From assembly GCA_963693305.1 (NCBI GenBank), contig OY855903.1, forward strand, positions 51,483,150 through 51,547,149: a stretch of DNA of 64,000 bases. Reading direction: 5' to 3'. The position numbers and the translations under genes are program-made. Positions 55,801 through 64,000 of this stretch are shown here, piece after piece. How positions within the stretch are numbered: the first letter of the stretch is position 1; every line of letters starts with the position of its first letter. The notes beneath the pieces were generated by a model. That model had not been told where the DNA came from, made no database searches, and saw only the letters and a program-made list of their open reading frames with translations. This DNA is from Meandrina meandrites (lineage: Eukaryota > Cnidaria > Anthozoa > Scleractinia > Meandrinidae).

Positions 55801-57032
55801 TTGTATGTCCTTAACCATAGTTATGTTTAGTGTGCTCTTATGCCATGAAGCAGATCAGGACGACAAGGCTCACTGGTTCCAGGTTGGAACATAGATCTAT
55901 GCCAACTCTCTCGGATAATCCAGAAGTTTTCCTTATACAAACTGATTCTTCTGGTCGGAGTTTGCTGCATGCTGGCTAATGGGTCACTAAATCTCCCTAA
56001 TCGAAAGGCAAATGTTGAAATTGTGTTTTTCGCACTTATTTTGTCTGATTTTGAGTAACATTTGAATATTTTTGTAGTTGAACTGGCAGAGATCTGTTTT
56101 TCTATTTTACTCCATTTTCTGGGGATGCAAGAAAACAAATTTGGCGATCTCCCGGATCACAGTTTCTTTAGGTTGGCATCCCTGTGTTTTAGTCGCATGA
56201 ATCCAAGTGGCTATGTAACCCTCTCTGGATTGGATGCAACTAACTTGCAGGTTAATTAAGTGCAATGTACCTCCCCTACCTTATAAGTTGCATTTTGCCA
56301 GGTTTAGCAATGAAATTTTGACTATTTTACACTGAAACGAACTCAACCGGGGCCACCCAACGTTTTTTTTAGCCAATCACAAGACAAACTCAGAACAAAA
56401 GAATTGGAGTTCGTTCATCAGTGGACCAATCACAATAAGGAACAAATTTAACTGCTCATGAAGGAAGTCCAATTCCTTTGTTCTGAACTTGTCTCGTGAT
56501 TGGCTAAAAAACGTTGGGTGGCCCCGGTTGAGTGCGTTTCATTGTAATAGTGTCACTTTCAGACAATTGTCTTTCCGAGTGCTAGCTTTCTCATTAATTT
56601 AGTACCCCTGGATGCCTCATCGAATCATTACAACAGGCAGCCAATCGGAGCACATAAATTACTTAATGAAATGTACAACGTTCACATTGCAGCATCGCCC
56701 CCCGCCGCCGCCGCCTCCGCCCCCCACACACCCCCGGAAGGTCTTGTGTTTCGGAAAGGATGTCTCATAGAGAAAATAAACTAATAATAAACACCAAAAT
56801 TTCAAACGACTCAGGTACAGTCAGTCAACACGCTAACTAATAAGATCGAGTAGCCGAAATAAAACTTACAACTGATTTTTCCTCGTGACAAAATAAGTTA
56901 CTAGCAGACAACATGAAACAAACGTAACGCTAGCCCAGATAATTTCCCAATATTGAGAGGCTCGATGAAACATGTTTTTGATTTCATACCTGATGGGGAT
57001 ATACAACGCAGCGATGTCCTCAATGCAGCCAT
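46871..57032 (-). CDS. GCAT: Glycine C-acetyltransferase (2-amino-3-ketobutyrate CoA ligase), 12 exons, complete
   Basis: A mitochondrial PLP enzyme of threonine breakdown: 2-amino-3-ketobutyrate plus CoA gives glycine and acetyl-CoA. Exons in transcript order are 57032-56990, 55435-55200, 55111-55022, 54571-54352, 54235-54139, 53913-53827, 51457-51375, 50947-50838, 49261-49160, 48538-48463, 48208-48161 and 46977-46871. All junctions are GT-AG, the phases agree, and the product is 432 residues (human 419). Exon 1 encodes [14 protein letters not shown], a short basic start that fits a mitochondrial presequence. Family blocks are [42 protein letters not shown] (about 169-179), [10 protein letters not shown] (PLP-contacting Asp about 245) and [10 protein letters not shown] with the Schiff-base lysine at about 279. 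Introns hold several MITEs. BET1 starts 223 bp away in the opposite direction. Confidence 0.97.
47860..48010. mobile_element. ~150-bp inverted-repeat element in the last GCAT intron
   Basis: The left arm CATACATCAAACATGTCAGA and the following CAGTGTTTCACCAGG are mirrored by the right arm (complement of CCTGGTGAAACACTG-like and of ATACATCAAACACTTAATGA). The arms are imperfect. No coding content. Confidence 0.6.
48850..49045. repeat. GGCTAAC and GAGGCA short tandem repeats in a GCAT intron
   Basis: AGGCAAGGCAGCGAGGCA-type units are followed by about four units of ~29 bp containing TAGGCTAACC and AGTAC. The right edge repeats GCACGCCTCG. Confidence 0.6.
49347..50464. mobile_element. Inverted-repeat MITE split by a second element, in a GCAT intron
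   Basis: The outer ends CCATTTTACAGTTGTCTGCT (49347) and the complement at 50464 are perfect over the first ~23 bp. Complementarity continues through TGAATGGTAG. The inner 49406-50284 is a different element flanked by 9-bp duplications, so the outer element is older. Confidence 0.75.
49406..50284. mobile_element. 879-bp inverted-repeat element with 9-bp target duplication
   Basis: GGAGGTGAC lies at 49397-49405 and 50285-50293. The termini are GGGCGTTAACAAAACC and a complement ending GGTTTTGTTAACACCC. Repeated GGATCGGACCGGATTGACAA motifs lie inside each end. A 9-bp duplication fits Mutator-like elements. No transposase recognised. Confidence 0.75.
52465..53475. repeat. ~660-bp unit duplicated in tandem (second copy partial), GCAT intron
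   Basis: Shared blocks run from AACGAATG…CGAA through TCGCGGT/GTTCGCGTTG, TTAGCAATGT, TCCTGCCGTGA, ACGCCTGGTAAACGC and CAAGCAAGGTTGCTCTTGAT to ATATGCATGTTTTCGCTGG. The two copies are about 662 bp apart and both are diverged. Confidence 0.75.
52953..53037 (-). ncRNA. tRNA-like sequence (possible tRNA-Arg-derived pseudogene)
   Basis: On the minus strand there is a perfect A box TAGCACAATGG (53028-53018) and a near-consensus B box GGATCGAATCC (52972-52962). The region between contains GTGACTACGAAGC, like the anticodon arm of tRNA-Arg(ACG). The acceptor ends do not pair, and the anticodon stem is poor. So it is a degenerate tRNA or the head of a SINE, not a working tRNA. Confidence 0.5.
56330..56545. 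mobile_element. ~215-bp palindromic MITE in GCAT intron 1
   Basis: The ends TTACACTGAAACGAACTCAA and a complement ending GTTTCATTGTAA are mirrored. The inner arms GGGGCCACCCAACG, AGCCAATCACAAGACAA and TCAGAACAAA are also mirrored on both sides. Confidence 0.8.
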
Positions 57033-57255
57033 ATTATATTTCTACAGTGTAAACGACACAGTAATTTGTAACCCAATTTATAAAATATTTCAGGCGCTCT
57101 TTTTTGGCGGAGCCTCGCTGTCGTGTATTACGTGGATTACTTTGGCCAGCGGTATACCGCAGAAGCTTTAAAATTTTCGTAGAAAGTGACACGTCTCTCA
57201 CAAACACATCAGAAAATTTCGCCTTTCATAACACCAAATCTACTGTTTTATCGCT
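57033..57255. promoter_or_regulatory. Compact bidirectional promoter of GCAT and BET1
   Basis: Only 223 bp separate the two divergent start codons, so both 5' UTRs and core promoters must fit here or overlap the first exons. No TATA box is obvious. Shared regulation is inferred from spacing only. Confidence 0.75.
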
Positions 57256-60200
57256 ATGAGACGAGCTCATGGTATTTCAGTAATTGTTTGATAGATCCTC
57301 TGTCTTAACTGCAATTTTCTTCGACATTTAGGTGGGAAATATTAAATGTTTCAATTGTATTTTCAGCTCCGAGCGAAAACCACGGAAATATGGCTCAACG
57401 AACTGATCATCACATGTTGGAAGAAGAGAATGATAAAATGGTCGATCATCTTTCAAGTAAAGTTCAAGCACTGAAATCGGTAGTGTATTATTCTTTATGT
57501 AATGTATGTAACCGGCTAATGTGGAGTAATAAACGAAGGTAATATAACGTAACATGTTTTGTCAACTGTATATAAAAGCTGTTGCTTGTAGAAATAACAC
57601 GACAGAGGCATGATAACTTTGGTAAAATTAGTTAATTATCAATAAAATTAAAATGTTATTTTCTATGGCTGAGAGAACAAAAGAATTATCTGTATGATTA
57701 CCAATGGCAACAACTTTCAGAGAAATCCATTACTCTTCTTATGTATGAAAGGAGAAAATATATTGGCTGCTGGCCCGCACCGTGGAGAGATGCAGTGGCA
57801 CAAAATTTGAGCCCTGTGCCCTGAGTCATTGTGTTGTGTTCTTGGGCAAAAGACTTTACTCTCATAGTGCCTCTCTCCCCTTAGATGTATAATTTACTGC
57901 TGGGGGTAACCCTGCAATGGACTAGCATCCCATCCAGGGGGTGTGGAAATATTCCTGGTCGCCTCAATTCAGGGTGAGACGAAAATCAAAAAATCAGCTT
58001 GCCCTTCGGGCAAGCTGTTATTCCATTGTGCTAGCCCGAAGCTCTGAGGTGGTAGCCCGAAATTAATTTATTCAATAAAGACAATAAAATTTATTTACAT
58101 CGCAAACCACATCATAATTAATAATGTGGAGCATGGATCAACTAATACACAACTGATACAGTACTTATATAGAAACACTCGATTTAACAAAATTATTGCT
58201 TGTTGCAGTAACAACAGACTTTGTATCAAAATTTGAACATAAACGAGAATATCCAAAACTGAAAGGCCATAATACAGCTGATAATATACTTCCATGTTCG
58301 GTAAAGCCATTGTCATTGTCATTGCTGCATTGCATTGCTCATTTCAACTTAGAAAAAAATTTGTACTGTTTCACTTTCCCTCATGAACTGTTTGCTCCAC
58401 ACTTATTTCTCAATTTGCCATAAAAAAAAATTGCTTGCCATCCGGCTTGCCCGTCGGGCAACCTGTGATCTAAAGACGCTAGCCCGGAGAATCATTCCAC
58501 TAGCCCCGGGCTATCGGACAGCACTTTTGTCGCGCCCTGCCTCATGCTACTAAAACTTGAATAGCTCTGGCCAGATGGGTCACTAGGCTTGAACACAGAC
58601 TTTATCTTTACCTTTAATGGTTACTGGCCAGGTCCTGTGTTGTTGGCTAGACACTACACTACACTACTCTAACAGTGGTTCTCTCCACCAAGCAATTTTA
58701 ATAATTTTGGAGTGTTTTCATGTGATGTCAAGGCAGCCATATTGGCGTTCCAAAACAAAGGTATGGTGGCCATATTGGTGTACCAAGTCATTCCTCTATT
58801 TTTATGCAAAAATTGTCCTTTGTTGTAGTAAACCAATATGGCCGCTGGTCATGTGAGTGAAAATGCTCTGTTGTTGCTGAAAGGAACTACGTCACGGACA
58901 ACACATCTCGAAAAAACCTGCCAGTTTTTTCAAGTTAGTTGATTGTAATCGGTCTTAATCTTCGTCAAGTTTACCCATCCTTGGATATTTTCGCATTTTT
59001 ATTAAGGGAGGGAGGGAAGGGAAGGGAAGGGGGGAGGAGAAACACTCCCGCTTGCTTTATGCTACTGAAATGGTCATTAAATTTTGGCCTCATCTGTCTA
59101 CTATGATCCTAATGGTAACCATCTCAGAGTGTTTTGGCTTGCTTTTCCATTATTGTCTGGCTTCCTGAAAATAAATTGTGAAATCCATGATCATGGTGGA
59201 TCAAGATGGGTAGAACCAACAAAAATAGTTCAGGACCACACACATGTCCAGAAAATGTCTATACCCAGCCTTCTATAGAACGTTTGAACCACTGGAGGCC
59301 CCCTACCCCCACTCCACTCGAAATTATAGTTCAGCATCATATTTTCCTTTAAAAACTTTGGCTTTTGAGAACCCTCATCCCCTTGGAATCTCCAATGGCC
59401 TCACTTGCAGTGGGTGTGGATATGTTTTGGAACTGTATAATTTCGTTTTAATGAACCTGTTTTTTCATTTTAATACTCCAGTTTTGTTTCTTGCAGCTTA
59501 CAATAGACATAGGGAATGAAGTGAAATATCAGAATAAAATGCTAAATGAAATGGTAGGTTTTGTGGTATTACCTAGTTATACTAAAATTACTCGTACTGT
59601 TAGTCAACTCTACATTGTGAAATACTTGTAAATGAAGCACAAAGCGAGGGCAAATATTCCTCAAGATTTGTACTCATGATCACACAAGACTAGTTTTACA
59701 GGTTCTGCGTATTTCCTGCCTCCTAATTGCATGAAAGATCCAAATAGAGCAGGAAGTCTAGATTTTGAAAAAAAGAAAACTTTGGATAATAAATCTCTTC
59801 TATTAACCACTGTCTAATCACCTGGCACAACCATTTGCTTTTTATCATATTCCTGTCACCCTGGACCATTAGATGCATTTACCCTTGTGCTGTTACATTC
59901 ATCCCACAACTAAACCATTCCTCCTGTTAGTAACCCAGGTGTATAAATTGATACTGGTAAATGTCAAAGCTGAGGGCCCGGGAGGGGGACTCCCATATGG
60001 AAGGGATGGGGATGCTCGTCGGAGATTTTGAATTTAACCCCTAAAAGAGACCAATCTGGGTTTGGCCGAACGTTATGCAGACCCCTAAAAGAGTAAACAT
60101 AACGAATCAAAATTCTTTCTTTTTTGTCATTTCTTCGTGGCAACCCTAAACGAGACCCTGACAGCTAAAAATAACGACATTTTGCCCAGAACACCCTAAA

Positions 60201-60877
60201 CGAGACCAAAATCCGAAATTTACACCCCTAAGCGAGACGACGAGCATCCCCGTCCATTTCATATGGGAGGCCCCCCCCCCCCCCCCCCCCCCCCGGGGCT
60301 GAGGGTAATCCTGTGATGGGCTAGCAAGTGACAGATCCAGATCCAGATCCAGGAAGGGGCCCTTTTTTGTGTGTGTATGTCCAAAAAAAATTTAGTGAGA
60401 GAGTAGTTAAAAAATGTCATTTGCCAAAAAAGGAGGGGGGCCTAGGGGACCCAGGCCCCTCCCCCTAGATCCACCACTGCAAGAATTGCAGTAGAAATAC
60501 TTTTAGATTCTTAATGCTATTGAAACCAGGATGAAAGCTCATTTATAATGCTCCAAAATAAGTCTTGTTTGTCAATATGTGGCCATGATTTTGACACTGA
60601 AAGAGTTTCTTTGCCAATTTGTAGTTTAGAACTCGTAACAAACTGACTCCTAGCCCATTAAGCAACAGATAAGTCAAGTCAAAGTTTACTAACAATATTA
60701 TAAAATGTGTTGCTCTTTTAGGACACAGATTTTGACTCAGGAGGGTCTCTGTTGTCATCAACAATGGGCCGATTGACAGCGTTGACGAAAAAAGGTCACC
60801 ACAAAGTCATGCTCTACCTGATAGTGTTCTGTCTCTTTGTTTTCTTTGTCGCCTGGTACATTATCAAGAGAAAATGA
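57256..60877 (+). CDS. BET1: BET1 ER-Golgi SNARE, 4 exons, complete
   Basis: A Qc-SNARE for vesicle fusion between ER and Golgi. Exons are 57256-57271, 57367-57479, 59497-59553 and 60722-60877. All junctions are GT-AG, the phases agree, and the product is 113 residues (human 118). The first exon encodes MRRAH, matching the start of vertebrate BET1. The internal ATG at 57390 would lose the N-terminus and is less likely. The SNARE motif runs from about LSSKVQALKS through IGNEVKYQNKMLNEMD, with the zero-layer Gln at about 55, to MGRLTAL. A single C-terminal membrane anchor covers about 91-110 and ends in KRK, a tail-anchored topology. A polyadenylation motif AATAAA lies near 60924. Intron 2 contains a SINE interrupted by another element. 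Confidence 0.96.
57820..58612 (+). mobile_element. SINE copy interrupted by a DNA element, BET1 intron 2
   Basis: SINE body sequences (GTTGTGTTCTTGGGCAA, CATAGTGCCTCTCTCC, ATGGACTAGCATCCCATCCA) stop at about 57969 and resume at 58540 with CTCATGCTACTAAAAC through CACTAGGC and CAGACTTTATCTTTACC. The gap is an independent insertion. Confidence 0.8.
57970..58539. mobile_element. 570-bp hAT-like non-autonomous element inside the SINE
   Basis: The ends CAGGGTGAGACGAAAA and TTTTGTCGCGCCCTG are imperfect complements. The flanks share CCTCA, the start of a possible 8-bp duplication. The interior has GCTTGCCC(T/G)TCGGGCAA near both ends in opposite senses. Confidence 0.65.
59977..60297. mobile_element. 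~320-bp element with CCCATATGGAAGGGA end, copy 2, BET1 intron 3
   Basis: A more complete copy of the element at 37666. The right end GACGAGCATCCCCGTCCATT and TCATATGGGAG complements the left end. A long cytosine run (about 60272-60294) follows. It sits within a decayed SINE remnant. Confidence 0.75.
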
Positions 60878-62217
60878 AAGTAATCCAAAAAAATTAATGT
60901 ATATTAATTATGTTCAAATTGTAAATAAAATCTATTTTACATTTATTTGTGCATGTAGTTTCTTAGGACAAATAGCCTTCAATGTTTACCAGGCTTAGTG
61001 TGACATGGAGTTTTTTGAACAATTCAGATTTTAAAGAAGGGCATACAACAATGAATTGTTTCAACAACTGTTAAGGGGGGGGGGGGGGGGGGTACTTCCA
61101 GACCTGCCAACCCCAAAGATTGAAAAAACTGGAGGTGGACCAACAAAACCCTGGAGATAGAGCAAAACACTGGGATATTCAGTAACGGTAGCATTCCATT
61201 TTTATATATAAAAGTAAACTCCATACGCAAAATTATAAAGGAGCTATGTTATATCTCATTCTTTTAAAAAAAATTGGAAAACTTCTTTCTTCCCTCCTAG
61301 TTTTAGAAATTTAAATTCTAAAAGCAAGGTTTGGGTCTGGCACAAGTTAGGCGTGAGCACTTCAGGTGTTTTTCCTCCTCCCCCAGAAATTTACCATTTA
61401 GCGTTACAAAACGGTCCAAAATGGCTTGCCACTAAAAATCGTCCTCAGCAATTCCTCTAGAACTGTAGTTAAGAAGGACCCCGCTTAAACCCAAAATGAA
61501 TTCTTAGATAAACATTCCTAGCCTATTCCTTGGAAAAGCCAAGAATGAATTTCAAATGCTCCAATTAAATCTGATTTGAAGGCTCAATCCAAAATTTCCC
61601 TGAAATGTAAGTAATTCACCTCAGTTTTTCCAACAGCGAAACAATGTATCTCAGTTTACCTCTTAATAAAGCCTAAAACATATTTCAGCCATCTCCCGCT
61701 TGCTAGGCCGCTTCTAATTCGCGGCCAAAAGCTCGCAAGTAGCAAGTCTACCATCTCCTCCGGTAACTTTATACACATAATAATTGCTCCGTCTTTGAAG
61801 TTTGTTATGGCCACCACCAGAAGCCCTTTACAGCTTATTTGGGTCGTACACTTTCCTTTTGAATACGAATGTGTGGACAAGGGAGATTCCAAGAACTTCC
61901 CCAAGACTCTGCAAGACTACAATGCATGCAGACAAGGTTGAAGATGTCTTTGTTTAAGAACATACAGAGTATACAGTGAGGTTGCTGTTGTTCAATTTTA
62001 TGTAATTCTCCTAAGAAAACAAAACAGAACATAACTACCTTCTGTTCCTACCGTTTCAATCTATGCACGTCCATTTATGATCCATGAAACGTGCCAATAA
62101 CCTTCCGTTCCATTCCATTTTACCTGGAAGTCGAAGACGTTACGTAATCACTCACTTGGCGGGAAAAAGAAACGCGGACAGGGCGCGCGCGTGCGAGAAA
62201 GCGCGCGAACTAACAAG
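60878..62217. other. Intergenic DNA between BET1 and the last gene
   Basis: It holds the BET1 3' end (AATAAA near 60924), a guanine run at about 61075-61091, and no recognisable gene. A minus-strand frame at 61656-61904 has no family signature. GC-rich sequence with GCGCGC runs near 62180 suggests a promoter for the next gene. Confidence 0.4.
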
Positions 62218-62337
62218 ATGGCCGCGGCAGCCTTTTTATGTTTTTTTTTGTGCTACGTTTTTCTTCAAATCTCCTTTGAAAATTGTGAAAAGAGCGCCCG
62301 GATTTTAGGTGCCTATGCACTTAAATATCATTTATAA
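62218..62337 (+). CDS. Short 39-aa frame with signal-like N-terminus
   Basis: ATG in an AAGATGGCC context. It encodes MAAAAFLCFFLCYVFLQISF and a short hydrophilic tail, then stops. A possible donor (TTTTAG|GTGCCT) lies inside. It may be an upstream frame in the 5' leader of the next gene or an alternative first exon. No family recognised. Confidence 0.25.
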   Translation: MAAAAFLCFFLCYVFLQISFENCEKSARILGAYALKYHL

Positions 62338-62396
62338 ATAATAATGGAACTTTTTTCCCATGGAAGACCACACACTATCCAAAATTGTTCGTCAAG

Positions 62397-63868
62397 ATGC
62401 GTATGAAACGTCGACATGGTAAGCTTTTTTTCTTAGCGAAATGTAAACTCAGTTTAGTCGAATCTTATAGTTTGTTTTGACGGAGTCCAGAGCGCTAATC
62501 TTAACTTTGTCAGTTTTGCTTGAAATATTGCTTGCCATATTTATAACTTATTTAAGATTATTTATTACACTATGCTGCTTTTTAGACACCATATTTTACG
62601 ACGAAGTCTTAATTACTAGAAAAGTTAAGGTTTAGAACATTTTATGCTGAATGCCGCTTTTTTACGCCACTATTGGTTTTACTATGTCTCTTAACTGATT
62701 CACATTTTGTTTCTATTATCGGTGCAGACAAAGGTGAAATATTTCGGAAGTCACTCTCCTGCGTTCAGTGTCAGTCTGATAGCGAAGACTGTGATGGAGT
62801 AGGAAGTGACGCTGACAATCATAAGGTGACTACAAAACCAAAGAAAACTGAAGAAAAGACTGTTAAAGAATCCACGGAAAGAAGGAATAAAAAAGAATCA
62901 CATAGAAAGGTACTTAAGTTGTGGATAAAAATGAAATAATATTACATGTAATCTGAACTGTGGTACTCTTGGGCTCGCCCCCTCCCTCGGGACCCTCGCT
63001 GGCTTACGGGCAACATGATCATGGGATTGTCACTCTGTATTCATTTTCCTTGAGTTTGCCGCGTCCTATTCTCTCCAAATTCACACTCATATTTTTCTCT
63101 TCACTGAAATCTCCCTGCCCCCAATAAATTTTTCCATCATCAGTTACATTCTCTCTAGTCTATCTCTAAGAGTTGCTTGTGAAGGATATTCATTTTTAGA
63201 ATCTGTTGGGAAAAGCACTTCATACTTTGTTTGGACGCCACACAACACTGTAGAATAAGTGCATTTTAGAATTTTTTAACCCTGTGAGCACTGATCATGA
63301 ATATTTACACTTTTTTTATAAAATGTTGTCATAGTAACTATAAAATTGTAAATAAAATTTACTAAAAAGAAAACAACGTTACCCTTATATCATTGTTGGT
63401 AACGCATTCAATTTCTTGGTGATAATTTTAGTTTAGTCCTTTATTACTTTTTTTTTTGTTTAACATATTCAATACTAATATATATCTTTATCTTAGAAGT
63501 AGCTATATTTGTCAGGTTAATATTTGTTTGTGTTTTATCGCAATCAGCAGATGACAAGTGCACATGATACAAAAAAACACTCAGCTTCAAAAGCGAGCAC
63601 AAGTTCCAGTAAATGTAAACACTCCAGATCTAAACAAGATGAACACAGTAGAGTGGTAGGTGCAAAAAAAATGTCCAATACTCTGAAAAATATTCATTTC
63701 ATGGAGGGTATTAGAATTAACATTGATTGTGTAACCAATTTGATTTTCCTGTTTCTTTTGGATTCTGCTATATATAACGAAATTGTTTAAATACCCTAGG
63801 ATTCCAGTGGCAGAAAACAGCAGCAAAATGACTCCAACATTGCGATAATTTCAAAGAACAGAATAACA
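62397..63868 (+). CDS. Unrecognised Lys/Ser-rich gene, first four exons (partial)
   Basis: Exons are inferred from GT-AG sites and matching phases: 62397-62418, 62728-62909, 63551-63655 and 63800-63868, continuing past the window. The predicted start is MRMKRRHDKGEIFRKSLSCV, then a cysteine-containing acidic patch (VQCQSDSEDCDGVGSD), a Lys/Glu-rich stretch, a Ser/Lys/His-rich stretch and a less biased end (SNIAIISKNRIT). It looks disordered and possibly nuclear. An upstream ATG at 62360 would reach a stop at the first junction and is rejected. No known family could be named. Confidence 0.55.
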
Positions 63869-64000
63869 GTGAGTTAAATTAATGTTCTTTCTATAGGAAC
63901 TAACAAGATATATTAAGGTGTTAACCCTATACACCAGGCTCCAGTTGAACAAAAGCATGGATATAAACACTATCAACCCAATAAATCATCAAAGGGTGTA

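Noticed and set aside
62360..62418. Alternative start MEDHTLSKIV for the last gene
   Set aside because: In this frame the junction to the next exon makes a stop codon (TG+A).

Overview
The window is nuclear DNA of an invertebrate animal, most likely an anthozoan cnidarian and probably a stony coral. The reasons are compact intron-bearing metazoan genes, a large intronless NACHT-LRR receptor gene of the kind greatly expanded in corals, AT-rich intergenic DNA, and many short inverted-repeat transposons and hammerhead-ribozyme retroelements. The species cannot be fixed from the sequence.

Layout. 0.6-3.5 kb holds a diverged satellite-like array with a unit near 690 bp. 4.2-10.0 kb holds a complete five-exon protein phosphatase inhibitor-2 gene (PPP1R2-like). 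11.8-15.7 kb holds an intact single-exon receptor of 1287 residues: four N-terminal membrane helices, a NACHT ATPase and about 16 leucine-rich repeats. 16-38 kb is almost entirely repeats: a tRNA-derived SINE, several palindromic DNA elements, a decayed kinase gene, hammerhead-bearing retroelements, and a THAP-containing transposon with TTAA flanks and other elements nested inside it. 38.4-42.6 kb holds a second receptor paralogue, broken by a 292-bp palindromic element. 42.6-46.9 kb has no recognisable gene. 46.9-57.0 kb holds a complete 12-exon minus-strand gene for mitochondrial glycine C-acetyltransferase (GCAT). It is separated by only 223 bp from the divergent, complete four-exon BET1 SNARE gene (57.3-60.9 kb). 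62.4-63.9 kb holds the first four exons of an unrecognised plus-strand gene that leaves the window.

Function. PPP1R2, GCAT and BET1 are ordinary housekeeping genes with no evident functional link, although GCAT and BET1 probably share a promoter. The most unusual content is the receptor pair. Their N-terminal module has the topology and several sequence marks of large-pore gap-junction-type channels: two extracellular loops with two conserved cysteines each, and a connexin-like order of motifs. It is fused to a NACHT ATPase and LRRs, which suggests an innate immune sensor with a built-in membrane pore. The second unusual content is a set of five hammerhead ribozymes in two related retroelement subfamilies. 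Two sit in tandem 513 nt apart; three sit in insertions bounded by 12-bp target-site duplications.
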